17,084 bases of DNA, from the NCBI GenBank assembly GCA_045604945.1, contig JAZUPA010000059.1, forward strand, positions 1 to 17,084. Direction: 5' to 3'. The DNA comes from JAISGQ01 sp045604945 (GTDB lineage: Bacteria > Bacillota > Clostridia > Oscillospirales > Acutalibacteraceae). The notes under the pieces were generated by a model. It ran no database searches. It was not told the origin of the DNA and was given only the letters and a program-made list of their open reading frames with translations. The stretch's first letter is position 1. Each line of letters starts with the position of its first letter. Both the position numbers and the translations under genes were made by a program. Below, piece by piece: positions 5,753-13,977 of this stretch.

Positions 5753-6721
5753 ATGAAAAATCTGAAAAAAGCATTGATGCTTATCTTCGCGGCGGCTCTG
5801 CTGTTTTGCCTTGCCGCCTGCGCTGAGGAAGGGGATAATTCTCTTACCTCTGTTATCGACGCCAAAAAAATCGTCATCGGAATGGATGACTCCCTGACCC
5901 CTGTATGCTACAGGGACGAAAATTCCGAGCTTCGGGGCATTGCTCCTAAGATAGCCCAGGAATTTGCCGCCTCTCTCGGTGCCAGAGCTGAAATCAGAAT
6001 TGTCGATACCGATGAGGCTGTATCAGCCCTTGACAAGGGCATTATCGACTGCTACATAGGCTACCCCAATCTCGACTATCAGACAGGTCTGCTGGTAGAG
6101 AGCATGGAAATGCAGTTTGAGTGCAACTACATCGTCATCGTACCCTCAGACAGCGATGCAAAGAAGCTGTACGACCTCAGCGGTGAGACTGTTGTGGTCG
6201 TTGCAAACACCGATGCAGCAGCTGTCCTTACAAATACTACGGAATTCCGCACATCCCTCAAGGATGTTGTGTCCTTCCGGACCGAAAAGGAAGCTCTTGA
6301 TGCTCTTGACTCAGGCAAGGCTCAGGGCGCAGCCTTTGAAGAGGCTTTCATACTCTGGGTTCTCAAGAACGAGCCTGATAAATATCAGATAATCGATCAG
6401 AAGCTGCAGAGCGGCGACTACTACATTCTTTTCAAGAAGGATGCAAAGCAGCTTTCCTCCCGCATAGGACAGCTCTATGCACTGCTGTCTGACCGCGGAC
6501 AGCTCGACTCCATCTTCAGCAGCGAGATGAGCGAAACAGATATTGAAGCCCCCGAAGGTCCGCTGCTTACACAGTCGGAATCCGACCTTATCTACGGCGA
6601 CGGAAAACCGAAGGTATCACCTACGGATATTACTGCTCCTTCAGACAAAAAGGAGCCTGTAACCAGCGCAACAGACACCAGTGCAACCGATACAGCCAGC
6701 AAAACCGACACAGCAGGCTGA
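5753..6721 (+). CDS. extracellular solute-binding lipoprotein (SBP family 3-like)
   Basis: A 322-residue protein, probably anchored outside the membrane: basic N-terminus, hydrophobic core and lipobox LAAC with lipidated C23. Residues about 35-255 look like the amino-acid-type periplasmic binding domain (an IVIGMDDSLTPVCYRDENSE opening, LRGIAPKIAQEFA, DKGIIDCYIG, and GDYYILFKKD near the end of the domain). The tail from about 270 is Pro/Ser/Thr/Asp-rich, probably a wall-spanning or disordered segment. There is no permease or ATPase in the operon, so it either serves a transporter encoded elsewhere or acts as a sensor. ATG 5753 follows AGGTG (5743-5747) and lies 11 bases after the Nudix stop; a TTG 15 bases upstream overlaps that gene and is less likely. 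Confidence 0.85.
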   Translation: MKNLKKALMLIFAAALLFCLAACAEEGDNSLTSVIDAKKIVIGMDDSLTPVCYRDENSELRGIAPKIAQEFAASLGARAEIRIVDTDEAVSALDKGIIDCYIGYPNLDYQTGLLVESMEMQFECNYIVIVPSDSDAKKLYDLSGETVVVVANTDAAAVLTNTTEFRTSLKDVVSFRTEKEALDALDSGKAQGAAFEEAFILWVLKNEPDKYQIIDQKLQSGDYYILFKKDAKQLSSRIGQLYALLSDRGQLDSIFSSEMSETDIEAPEGPLLTQSESDLIYGDGKPKVSPTDITAPSDKKEPVTSATDTSATDTASKTDTAG

Positions 6722-6746
6722 AGCTGATAATTTATGAGGTGAAATC

Positions 6747-7766
6747 ATGTCCGCCACAATGAAAGACATTGCACGGATCACAGGGCTTTCAATTGCCACT
6801 GTTTCAAAGTGCATCAACGGTCAGAGCATAAAAGAAGAAAACCGCGCCCTTATCGAAAAAGCCATTGAAGAGCTGGGGTATGTGCGCGATGAATCAGCCC
6901 GTTCCATGAAAACAGGCAAAAGCGGATTTGTTGCCATTATAGTTCCTTCCCTCGAAATCTCGCTGATTTCTGTATTTGTCAGAGAATGTCAGAGTATTAT
7001 TACAGAAAAGGGTCTGACCCCGATAATCTGCGTCAGCGAAAACGATGAGAGACGTGAGCAGGCACTGGTTTCGCGGCTTAAAGCCAATCAGATAGACGGT
7101 ATGATAATCATGCCCGTCAGCCGCGGTACCACCCGTGCATATGATTATCTCAAGGATCATAATCTTCCTTTTGTGTTCTTTGATCAGTTCATCCCCACCT
7201 ACCCTTCAAACTGCATTGCCCTCAGGGGAGAGAATGCTGTTGAAGAGCTGATGGATGAACTCGGGCAGCTCGGTCACAGAAATATAGGTGTAATTACAGG
7301 CAGCAATCCTCTGGCGGCTTTCGACAGACGCGCAGGCAGCATTGCCGAAAATGCAGAAAAGCACGGCATCAGCTGTCCGAAGGATTATATACTGTCGGAC
7401 TACAGCTCGGGCTTTGAGGCTGTCAAGCAGCTGATGTCCATGAATCCCGCACCCACCGCTGTCATATGTCTCAGCGAGGATGCCACCATAAGCGCATTCA
7501 TGGGGCTTTACGGAATGGGGCTTTCCATTCCCGGAGATGTTTCCCTTATCGGCGTGAAAAATGACCCATACATTGATAACATCATGCCCGTTGAGCTTTC
7601 AATACTCAATCAGCCCACCAGACAGTGTGCAGAGGCATGTGTTGATACCCTCTATGAAAAAATCATGCTCAAGTATGACAATCAGTCTGTCGGCGGAAAA
7701 AGCACCCGTATTGATGTAAACGTGGAATTCCGCCGCGGAAATACCATCGGCAAGGCTAAAAAATAA
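6747..7766 (+). CDS. LacI/GalR-family transcriptional regulator
   Basis: A 339-residue DNA-binding regulator. The HTH is MKDIARITGLSIATVSKCIN from residue 5, followed by a hinge (to about residue 60) and a periplasmic-binding-protein-like effector domain (GKSGFVAIIVPS onward, with DGMIIMPVS, FFDQF, GHRNIGVITG and a SLIGVKND segment). The family normally binds sugars or nucleosides as effector. GAGGTGA (6736-6742) precedes ATG 6747 by four bases. The gene is 25 bases after the lipoprotein gene and ends the operon. No sugar-use genes adjoin it, so its targets are unknown; autoregulation or control of the neighbouring lipoprotein is possible. Confidence 0.94.
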   Translation: MSATMKDIARITGLSIATVSKCINGQSIKEENRALIEKAIEELGYVRDESARSMKTGKSGFVAIIVPSLEISLISVFVRECQSIITEKGLTPIICVSENDERREQALVSRLKANQIDGMIIMPVSRGTTRAYDYLKDHNLPFVFFDQFIPTYPSNCIALRGENAVEELMDELGQLGHRNIGVITGSNPLAAFDRRAGSIAENAEKHGISCPKDYILSDYSSGFEAVKQLMSMNPAPTAVICLSEDATISAFMGLYGMGLSIPGDVSLIGVKNDPYIDNIMPVELSILNQPTRQCAEACVDTLYEKIMLKYDNQSVGGKSTRIDVNVEFRRGNTIGKAKK

Positions 7767-7810
7767 AAAAGAAGCAGGCACCTGAGCTTTTCGGTGCTTG
7801 CTTCTTTTTT
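7765..7810. terminator. bidirectional intrinsic terminator
   Basis: GAAGCAGGCACC (7771-7782) pairs with GGTGCTTGCTTC (7793-7804), 12 bp with one G-T pair. T6 follows on the plus strand, and on the minus strand the tail is T6-A-T6. It serves both the LacI gene ending at 7766 and the lipoprotein gene ending at 7822. Confidence 0.92.
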
Positions 7811-7821
7811 ATTCACAGAGT

Positions 7822-8454
7822 TTATATCATGGAATCAGCATAAGAAAAAGCTGTTATCAGCTCATCTGTTTCCCTGCTGTACAGTCTGCCGTCCCTTGAA
7901 TAGAAATGCTTGTTTTCCTCTGAGCAGACAATATAAACCACAGGATGATAGAATGTTATGCTTTCATCTTCGTTTATCCATGCCAAATAATCACCCATCG
8001 AGACCAATTCAATTCTCGTGATATTCTTTCCAAGATTCAGCTTGAATATGACATTCTCAATACGATAATCACCGTTAAATTCGGAAAGAGCATCGTCCGA
8101 TTCGCATAGCGCCTTTTCTCCGTCATACCAGTAGCTAACATCAGCATCGTAAGGAATATTAGTGTATTTCCCCTCTGTATCAATCCAGAAAGGCGACGGC
8201 GCTCCTGAGCCTACATATCCACCAAGCTGTGTCAGCGGTATTCCGTCATAGCTGTCAGGTATGGTTATTTCCATGTTTTCTTCATAATCATTGCAGGTGT
8301 AGCATCCCGCAAAACACTTATTCGCTTCTCTGCTGATTTCTATTCTCAGACCGTTGACAACCGCTGATTCATTGTAGAATATCGATGCATCACAGCCTGC
8401 AAAGATAAGAAACAGCATTAATACAGATATCATTAAAACCATGATCTTTTTCAT
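7822..8454 (-). CDS. small BspA-like lipoprotein, function unknown
   Basis: A 210-residue protein with a lipoprotein signal: KK, a hydrophobic core and lipobox FAGC with C21. Two segments recall BspA/LRR_5-type leucine-rich repeat proteins: MEITIPDSYDGIPLTQLG (about 62-79) and VYIVCSEENKHFYSRDGRLYSRE near the end. A full repeat array is missing, so this is either a very short member or a derived one. Its role is unknown; such proteins are surface-exposed. The start ATG 8454 follows GAGAGGG. It is only 12 bases after the CapA gene, hence probably cotranscribed with it, and it ends the operon at the two-way terminator. Confidence 0.75.
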   Translation of the reverse strand: MKKIMVLMISVLMLFLIFAGCDASIFYNESAVVNGLRIEISREANKCFAGCYTCNDYEENMEITIPDSYDGIPLTQLGGYVGSGAPSPFWIDTEGKYTNIPYDADVSYWYDGEKALCESDDALSEFNGDYRIENVIFKLNLGKNITRIELVSMGDYLAWINEDESITFYHPVVYIVCSEENKHFYSRDGRLYSRETDELITAFSYADSMI

Positions 8455-8466
8455 ATTTATTCCCTC

Positions 8467-9933
8467 TCAGCTTATCCCGTGCCAGTCAAGCTCGGTTATT
8501 CCGTTTTCAAGCAAAGCGCTGCGCTCCAACACGAGCCTGATTACTGCTTCGCCCTTTTTGCCGTACTGAAGCGAGGGCTTGTAATCATTTGCCGTACCTC
8601 CGCTTGAGGTGATATAGCACGGCACCGCTGCGATGCTGCATTCTCCCACTTCCCCTGAGTCTATATCAAACTCAGCACGCAGAATGACCGTTTCAGGGTA
8701 TTTAGCGGAGGAATTTCCGCCGAAGGCGAAATTCCCCAGGCTGTAGGCTATATATACTCCCTTGTATTTTTCTATTCCCTGCAGAACATGGGGATGGTGA
8801 CCCACAATAAGGTCAGCCCCTGCATCTGCAAGCTCATGGGCTGTATCAATCTGCCACTGTGAGGGCTTTACCGCCCGTTCAACACCCCAATGCAGATTGA
8901 CTATCACTATTGTATTCGGGGACTTATACCGCTCGATCTGCTTTTTTATTTCCTTGAATTTGCTGTTGTTCTTTATGTCGATGCTGCTTGTTGACAGCAT
9001 TACCACAGACATCGTACCGCTGTCTGTTCTCAGGGTGCTTACATAGGGCTCGCTTCCCCAGAAAACACCGACCCCTTCGTTTTCAAGGGCTATAACGGTA
9101 TCCTCAAAGCCCTTCTCATAGTAATCGAGGGTATGGTTGTTTGCAAGGTTTGCGCTTTCCACAGAGGAGGATGACAGAATCTTTGCGTATTCCTTTTTTC
9201 CTCTGAAATAGAACTGCTTTTCAGCATGGTTTGCTGAATCGCTGAGCACCCCTTCAAAGTTCACTGTGGTCATATCGTCTGCTGAAAACACGCCCCGCAC
9301 ATTATCGAAAGGATATGTAACGCTGCCTGAGGCTGCATAAACCGCAGGAAATCCCTTTGCACGGTTGCTCTCGTTAAAATAGGCAAAGGTGCAATCTCCT
9401 GCAAAGGAGAATGTCACCTTGCTCTCCCCCGACCGATATGCCGCCCAGCAGGATACTGCCGCCTGCTTCACTGTCTTTTTATCGCCTTTGTCAATAACCT
9501 CGGAAAGGCGCTTTGCATCTCCTCTGCCGTCGGCATAGGAAAGGACTGCCGAAAGAAGGGAGTAATATTCCTGCCCTTCTCCCCTTTCGAGCTCTGCAAG
9601 AAGCTCTCTTGCCTCCCTGAGAGTTTCCTCATCAGCATCCACCGAAAGGGTCTCCAGCATGCTCAAGGTAAGTTCTCTGCACTCCTGTGCATCAAGGGCT
9701 GCCCTTGTGGTGGCTTTGGTTGTGTGAACTGTGCTTTCTGCAGTCTGCGAGGTAGTCGTTGTGACTTCTTCCGGTATTATGGGCATCTGAGGAGTTCCGT
9801 TTGTCAGCTTTTCGCCTGTCTCCTCCATCCTTTGCGAAAGCTCGGGAAGAATACCCGGATTGAGTGCCAGAAGTGTACCCAGTACCAGAACCGCAATGCA
9901 CAGCACTGCCAGAAGAAACCTGAAAAACTTCAA
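8467..9933 (-). CDS. CapA-family (PGA_cap) membrane-anchored protein
   Basis: A 488-residue protein with one N-terminal membrane segment (about 5-25), a Thr-rich stretch (57-77), a helical region (about 80-165), and a CapA domain (about 173-435). Visible motifs of the calcineurin-like CapA fold are FAGDCTF (177-183), NFEG (225-228), NLANNHTLD (262-270), NLHWGVE (346-352), GHHPHVLQGIE (378-388) and SLGNFAF (398-404). Family members are linked to poly-gamma-glutamate synthesis or to envelope functions; the other cap/pgs genes are absent here, so capsule production is not implied. The start is an unusual TTG at 9933, supported by AAGGAGG (9940-9946) six bases upstream and lack of an in-frame ATG near it. 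Gene lies 32 bases after vanY. Confidence 0.9.
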   Translation of the reverse strand: MKFFRFLLAVLCIAVLVLGTLLALNPGILPELSQRMEETGEKLTNGTPQMPIIPEEVTTTTSQTAESTVHTTKATTRAALDAQECRELTLSMLETLSVDADEETLREARELLAELERGEGQEYYSLLSAVLSYADGRGDAKRLSEVIDKGDKKTVKQAAVSCWAAYRSGESKVTFSFAGDCTFAYFNESNRAKGFPAVYAASGSVTYPFDNVRGVFSADDMTTVNFEGVLSDSANHAEKQFYFRGKKEYAKILSSSSVESANLANNHTLDYYEKGFEDTVIALENEGVGVFWGSEPYVSTLRTDSGTMSVVMLSTSSIDIKNNSKFKEIKKQIERYKSPNTIVIVNLHWGVERAVKPSQWQIDTAHELADAGADLIVGHHPHVLQGIEKYKGVYIAYSLGNFAFGGNSSAKYPETVILRAEFDIDSGEVGECSIAAVPCYITSSGGTANDYKPSLQYGKKGEAVIRLVLERSALLENGITELDWHGIS

Positions 9934-9965
9934 AATACCCCTCCTTCCCCATTTATACTGCCTGT

Positions 9966-11051
9966 TTATTCGGCTTCGACAGTCTCCAGAGGATGATTCC
10001 GTGCGTATTCTTCTGCTGCAGCCTTTGCCTGCTCCTGAAGCTCTATGTATTCTTCAAGGCAGATATTGTGCTCGTAAATATAGGTTGCATGCTCAACAGA
10101 ATGTTCCGTCTCAATGAAACGGAAGTGCCACGGCTCATAGTTGATTTTTGTTATGTCAACCTTATCCTTTGGGTATCTCAGCACAAAACCGTACTTGTGG
10201 GCATTCTCTGTAAGCCATTTTCCCTGCTTGGTGGTATGGAAATTGTTCTGAGTGGTGTATTTTGTCGAAAAGTCTATTGCAAGTCCGCTGTGATGCTCAG
10301 ATTCGCCCGGACGCATACGGGTTTTCAGAACACTCTCGCGGGCCTCCTCTTCTGTCATGCCGTAATCCTTCATTCTCTGCCTGATTGCGTTGTTTACCAG
10401 AGACTCCTGCTTTTTATAGCTGCGGTATGTACTGATAAGTCTGAGTTCTCCCCCGCATTCGCTTTTAAAATCGCTGTACATCTCAGCAAGTGCAGCCTCG
10501 CATGCAGGGGTCAGCTTTGTCTCCTTGTGAGCAGAAGGTATGCTGCTTCGAACATTCTTGAGCTCAGGCTCATAATCAGAGCCTACGGGATTCTTACTGT
10601 TGATAAGGAATATTTCATCCTCGTACCAGTAAGGCAGGTCGCTGTCGGATGGGGTCTCCTTGCGGAATACCTCAACCGACATCACTGCTATATCTGTAGC
10701 GGTTACATCGGAATATCCGATTTCCGCCGTGATGGTGGTTTTTCCTGCAGATATGCCCATTACTGTGCCGTCGGGGAGTACAGCCGCCACGGTTTCATCG
10801 GCAGAACTGAATGATAAAAACCCGTCATTTATATTTAGCAGTTCGGTCGTGATGCTGTCTCCTTCGTAGACAAGCCTTGTTTCGATTGCAAAGCAGGGCA
10901 GCTTCTGCTCAGCCATTGCCGATTCACTTTTCGGCTGGGCATGCCACGATGTGATCATCACCACTGCCACCAGAAATGCAAAAAGGTCTGCAAAAATTAT
11001 TATCTTCTTTATCAGTTCCACATTTGCGTCTGCGGATTTTTTCTCAGCCAT
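9966..11051 (-). CDS. VanY-type D-alanyl-D-alanine carboxypeptidase with Big-2-like domain
   Basis: A 361-residue, membrane-anchored zinc peptidase that trims the terminal D-Ala from peptidoglycan pentapeptide stems. A single membrane helix lies at about 14-35. Residues about 52-130 resemble a bacterial Ig-like (Big_2) domain with the typical GISAGKTTITA ending strand. The VanY domain (about 165-315) has the SxHxxGxAxD motif with H253 and D260 as zinc ligands, and EPWH with E306 as base and H309 as third ligand. The tail from 320 is helical and charged. ATG 11051 has GGTGA a few bases upstream. It leads the operon with capA and the lipoprotein. As a housekeeping trimming enzyme it is no evidence of vancomycin resistance; vanHAX are absent. 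Confidence 0.93.
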   Translation of the reverse strand: MAEKKSADANVELIKKIIIFADLFAFLVAVVMITSWHAQPKSESAMAEQKLPCFAIETRLVYEGDSITTELLNINDGFLSFSSADETVAAVLPDGTVMGISAGKTTITAEIGYSDVTATDIAVMSVEVFRKETPSDSDLPYWYEDEIFLINSKNPVGSDYEPELKNVRSSIPSAHKETKLTPACEAALAEMYSDFKSECGGELRLISTYRSYKKQESLVNNAIRQRMKDYGMTEEEARESVLKTRMRPGESEHHSGLAIDFSTKYTTQNNFHTTKQGKWLTENAHKYGFVLRYPKDKVDITKINYEPWHFRFIETEHSVEHATYIYEHNICLEEYIELQEQAKAAAEEYARNHPLETVEAE

Positions 11052-11086
11052 TGCTTCACCGTTCTTTTCCTCTGAATGTCTCAGAT

Positions 11087-11092
11087 ATTATA
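11087..11092 (-). promoter_or_regulatory. probable -10 box of the vanY-capA operon
   Basis: A consensus TATAAT on the minus strand, 36 bases before the vanY ATG, in AT-rich DNA. No good -35 hexamer is seen 16-18 bases upstream (nearest is TGGAT-like), so this is tentative. Confidence 0.42.
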
Positions 11093-11135
11093 TTACATAA
11101 AATCCTAAAAATCCATTAAAAAACGGTAACAAATA

Positions 11136-11170
11136 ATCCCTCCGATGCAGGAAAACTGCATCGGAGGGAT
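11136..11170 (-). terminator. hairpin terminator of the L,D-transpeptidase gene
   Basis: Perfect 15-bp arms (11136-11150 and 11156-11170) around a five-base loop. The minus-strand tail is TTATTTG, with a T6 run only 17 bases later; the plus-strand tail, AGC then T6, is better although no plus-strand gene ends here. A 5-bp hairpin (CAGTC/GACTG) lies between it and the gene. Confidence 0.68.
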
Positions 11171-11242
11171 AGCTTTTTTATTCGGACAGTCCTAAGACTG
11201 CCTGTTATCTTTCAGAAAATATACAAGTTCAGCTGATTCCCG

Positions 11243-12415
11243 TCATCCCTGCTCGCCATCTGCTGCAGCTGCGGTGGTTGTGGTTGTGGTGGTGGCGGCA
11301 GTGGTCGTAGTAGTCGTTGTGGTGGTTGTAGTGGTTGTGGTGGTTTCAGCTGTGGTTGCTGAGGTGGTTGCTTCGGTAGAGGTTGTCACTGTTGCTGCAG
11401 ATGTGCTCTCCGTTGAAGCGGTGGTGCTTTCGGTTGCCTGAGTGCTTTCAGTGCTTTCCGTACTCTCTGTACTCTCGGTTGATACTGTGGTCTCCTCAGA
11501 ATCATTTGCCTCGGTATAGAATATTCTCTCGCACTCAGGAGCCCAGTCAAAATCATAGTCATAAAGGGGTGCATAGACATAGGGCTTGGGCTCGGTTGAT
11601 TCATCATACTGGGGCTGATAGTACGGATTCTTCGGGTCGGGGTCTGTGGGGTCCCAGCCGTTTTTGGGTGTGGGAGGACGAAGCTTTTCTATAAGCTCCT
11701 TATCGTAAGTTCCCTTGAAAACATATACGGGTGTACCCTCAGGGCAGTTATCGTATATCCACTTTGCACATTCAACGGTAAGTCTTATGCAGCCGCCTGA
11801 ATTTGCCTTGCCGAGATTCTTGTATCTTGTCATATCAAGAGCATTTTTCTTGGTGTCGGTATAAGGTACCGAGTGGAAAAGAAAGCTGCCTGTGATTCTG
11901 GTTGTGTACTGAGCGTAGAGAGGCGCTCCGTGGCTGAGCATGGTCTGCCACTTGTGCTTGCTGTTCTTCAGCGGATAATATCCGTCGGGGAGCTTGTCTA
12001 TCTTTTCGCCTGTTGAGCATATGCACTGACGGACAAGAGTCTCATACTTGCCCTCTTCGTTGGTCGTGTATATGCTTACAACCTGACCGACTTTGTCGAT
12101 GGTGATAAAATACGGCAGGTCGATTTCATAAACCGTAAGCTCCTGCTCGGGCTCTTTTTCAGTATCCGTTACCGAAATATCCGTTTCAGTGACAGCCACA
12201 GACGGCTCATCTGTTTCGATATCCAGCCAGTAGCTGTCCTCCGGCTCGTCTATGACAGGGACGGATGTCTGCGGCTCCTGTGTATCCTGTTTGACCATAA
12301 GCGATGGAGCAGATACGATATTTATCGCAATAAGAACTGCCGCAAGAGCAGCAATAAGAATTCTTACTTTTTTTGAACTCATGGGAGAGCCCTGATTCAT
12401 ATTGATGTTTGCCAC
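11243..12415 (-). CDS. L,D-transpeptidase (YkuD domain) with Thr-rich tail
   Basis: A 390-residue envelope enzyme expected to cross-link peptidoglycan stems (3-3 links) or attach substrates to them, using a catalytic cysteine. A membrane segment (about 18-40) is followed by a Pro/Glu/Asp/Thr linker. The YkuD domain (about 98-233) carries H181 in FHSVPY and SGGCIR with catalytic C209 and R211. The last 84 residues are almost only Thr, Ser, Glu and Ala, and have no LPXTG sorting motif. A GTG at 12415 is preferred as start: GGAGGTGA (12420-12427) lies four bases upstream, whereas the ATG at 12448 has no RBS and falls at the transcription start. Transcribed alone from its own promoter at 12453-12481. 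Confidence 0.92.
   Translation of the reverse strand: MANINMNQGSPMSSKKVRILIAALAAVLIAINIVSAPSLMVKQDTQEPQTSVPVIDEPEDSYWLDIETDEPSVAVTETDISVTDTEKEPEQELTVYEIDLPYFITIDKVGQVVSIYTTNEEGKYETLVRQCICSTGEKIDKLPDGYYPLKNSKHKWQTMLSHGAPLYAQYTTRITGSFLFHSVPYTDTKKNALDMTRYKNLGKANSGGCIRLTVECAKWIYDNCPEGTPVYVFKGTYDKELIEKLRPPTPKNGWDPTDPDPKNPYYQPQYDESTEPKPYVYAPLYDYDFDWAPECERIFYTEANDSEETTVSTESTESTESTESTQATESTTASTESTSAATVTTSTEATTSATTAETTTTTTTTTTTTTTTAATTTTTTTAAAADGEQG
11246..11497 (-). repeat. low-complexity Thr-rich coding repeat
   Basis: This 252-bp stretch encodes the transpeptidase tail. It starts with four TES units (VSTESTESTESTEST), passes through TEATTSATTA and ends in a run of about 15 Thr, two Ala and 7 Thr. 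At the DNA level it is a degenerate trinucleotide repeat (ACN, seen as GTNGTN on plus), prone to length change. Confidence 0.82.
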
Positions 12416-12452
12416 GCTGTCACCTCCGTAAAGTGCCTTGGCTTCCATGCTA

Positions 12453-12481
12453 ATAATACAAAATTACACCTTACTTGTCAA
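12453..12481 (-). promoter_or_regulatory. sigma-A promoter of the L,D-transpeptidase gene
   Basis: Consensus TTGACA (12476-12481), a 17-base spacer and TATTAT (12453-12458) on the minus strand. Start near 12446 gives a leader of about 30 bases to the GTG start. Confidence 0.88.
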
Positions 12482-12529
12482 TGAGTACCGACAACTGTTA
12501 TCAAAATTATCCTTTCGGCCACAAAACTG

Positions 12530-12558
12530 TTGACAGTTCTGAGTTTTTGCTGTATATT
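12530..12558 (+). promoter_or_regulatory. sigma-A promoter of the metK riboswitch transcript
   Basis: Consensus TTGACA (12530-12535), a 17-base spacer and TATATT (12553-12558). It is divergent from the transpeptidase promoter, with 48 bases between the two -35 boxes. Start is expected near 12565. Confidence 0.88.
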
Positions 12559-12579
12559 TATCTTCGTTAAAATCAAATC

Positions 12580-12679
12580 AAACTTATCAAGAGTGACGGA
12601 GGGACCAGGCCCTGTGATGTCCGGCAACCTGCTTATGTAAGGTGCCAATTCCTGCGGCATATGCCGGAAGATGAGCTTA
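12580..12679 (+). promoter_or_regulatory. SAM-I (S-box) riboswitch aptamer upstream of metK
   Basis: The conserved S-box landmarks are all present in order: CTTATCAAGAG (12583-12593), GACGGAGGGAC, GATGTCCGGCAACC, AAGGTGCCAATTCC, then GGAAGATGAG at the 3' end. P1 forms between about 12580-12588 and 12670-12678. When S-adenosylmethionine is bound, P1 is held and the terminator at 12684-12713 forms, shutting off metK, whose product makes SAM. Class and target agree fully with established knowledge of this riboswitch. Confidence 0.97.
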
Positions 12680-12683
12680 TACT

Positions 12684-12713
12684 GTTCGTTCCGGCATTGG
12701 AACGGACTTTTTT
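12684..12713 (+). terminator. regulated terminator of the SAM-I riboswitch
   Basis: GTTCGTTCC (12684-12692) pairs with GGAACGGAC (12699-12707), nine pairs including one G-T, followed by T6-A-T6 (12708-12720). It ends directly before the metK RBS GGAGG (12721-12725). Confidence 0.92.
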
Positions 12714-12733
12714 ATTTTTTGGAGGATAGAATT

Positions 12734-13960
12734 ATGGCAAGATTATTTACATCTGAATCTGTAACCGAAGGTCATCCCGATAAAGTCTGCGACTGCATTT
12801 CCGATGCGGTTCTTGACGATATCTTCTCAAAGGACCCCAACGCACGCGTTGCCTGCGAATGCATGGTAACCACCGACAGACTTTTCATGTCCGGCGAAAT
12901 TTCCACCACCTGCGAATATGACGCAGAGGAAATCGCCCGCCGCACCATCCGCGAGATAGGCTACACAAGCGATGACATCGGCTTCAACGCTGATACCTGC
13001 GTTATTTCAGACAATCTTCACACACAGTCCGCAGACATCGCTCTGGGCGTTGACAACGCAAGCGAAATCAAGGACGGCAGCTCGGACAAGTATGACCAGA
13101 TTGGCGCAGGCGATCAGGGTATGATGTTCGGCTTTGCATGCAATGAGACTGAGGAGCTTATGCCCCTTCCTATTGCTCTGGCTCACAGACTTGCACGTAA
13201 GCTTACCGAGGTCAGAAAGAACGGCACCCTTCCCTATCTCCGTCCCGACGGCAAGACCCAGGTAACTGTTGAATACGATGATGACGGTGCTCCCGTATGC
13301 GTTGATACCGTTGTTATCTCCACCCAGCACGATGCTGACGTTTCTCTCGATAAAATCCGCGCAGACCTTGCAAAATATGTAATACTCCCCGTAATTCCCA
13401 AGGAGCTTATTACCGTCGGTATGAAGATTTTCATCAATCCCACCGGCAGATTTGTAATCGGCGGACCTCACGGTGATACAGGTCTTACCGGCAGAAAGAT
13501 CATTGTTGATACATACGGCGGATATGCAAGACACGGCGGCGGAGCATTCTCCGGCAAGGACCCCACAAAGGTTGACCGCAGCGCTGCTTACATGGCTCGC
13601 TACATCGCAAAGAACATCGTTGCCGCAGGCCTTGCATGGAAGTGTGAGATTCAGCTTTCCTATGCCATCGGCATGGCAAATCCCGTTTCTGTGCTTATCG
13701 ACACCTTTGAGACCGGCGCAGTTGCAGACGAGGAGCTGGCAGAGGCAGTAAGCAAGGTATTCGACCTCAGACCTGCTGCTATAATCGACACTCTCGGACT
13801 GCGTGCTCCCATCTACCGTCAGACCGCTGCATACGGTCACTTCGGCAGAACAGATGCTGCTCTGCCCTGGGAAAAGACCGACAAGGTCAAGGAGCTCTGC
13901 GATGCTGTTGGTGTTGACCTCGACAACAGCGCACTTCTCAAGCTTGCTCAGGACAACTGA
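12734..13960 (+). CDS. metK: S-adenosylmethionine synthetase
   Basis: Makes S-adenosylmethionine from methionine and ATP in the cytoplasm. The 408-residue product is close to the usual length for bacterial MetK. Motifs: TSESVTEGHPDK (6-17), GAGDQG (124-129), GGPHGDTGLTGRK (243-255) and GGGAFSGKD (268-276). Start ATG 12734 has GGAGG eight bases upstream; the frame is open to 12671, but that part is riboswitch sequence. Controlled by the SAM-I riboswitch just upstream, hence by its own product. It ends at the strong hairpin at 13978-14017. Confidence 0.98.
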   Translation: MARLFTSESVTEGHPDKVCDCISDAVLDDIFSKDPNARVACECMVTTDRLFMSGEISTTCEYDAEEIARRTIREIGYTSDDIGFNADTCVISDNLHTQSADIALGVDNASEIKDGSSDKYDQIGAGDQGMMFGFACNETEELMPLPIALAHRLARKLTEVRKNGTLPYLRPDGKTQVTVEYDDDGAPVCVDTVVISTQHDADVSLDKIRADLAKYVILPVIPKELITVGMKIFINPTGRFVIGGPHGDTGLTGRKIIVDTYGGYARHGGGAFSGKDPTKVDRSAAYMARYIAKNIVAAGLAWKCEIQLSYAIGMANPVSVLIDTFETGAVADEELAEAVSKVFDLRPAAIIDTLGLRAPIYRQTAAYGHFGRTDAALPWEKTDKVKELCDAVGVDLDNSALLKLAQDN

Positions 13961-13977
13961 TTCAATTTTAATATAAC

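Noticed and set aside
8467..9933. Poly-gamma-glutamate capsule locus
   Set aside because: Only a CapA-family gene is present, without capB, capC or capE homologues.
9966..11051. Vancomycin resistance locus suggested by the VanY homologue
   Set aside because: No vanH, vanA/B, vanX or vanRS-type genes nearby; membrane-anchored VanY-type carboxypeptidases are common in Clostridia.
11255..11500. Repeated GTGGTTGTNG-like DNA as a CRISPR array or minisatellite
   Set aside because: No spacer structure; it is in frame and encodes the Thr-rich tail of the transpeptidase.
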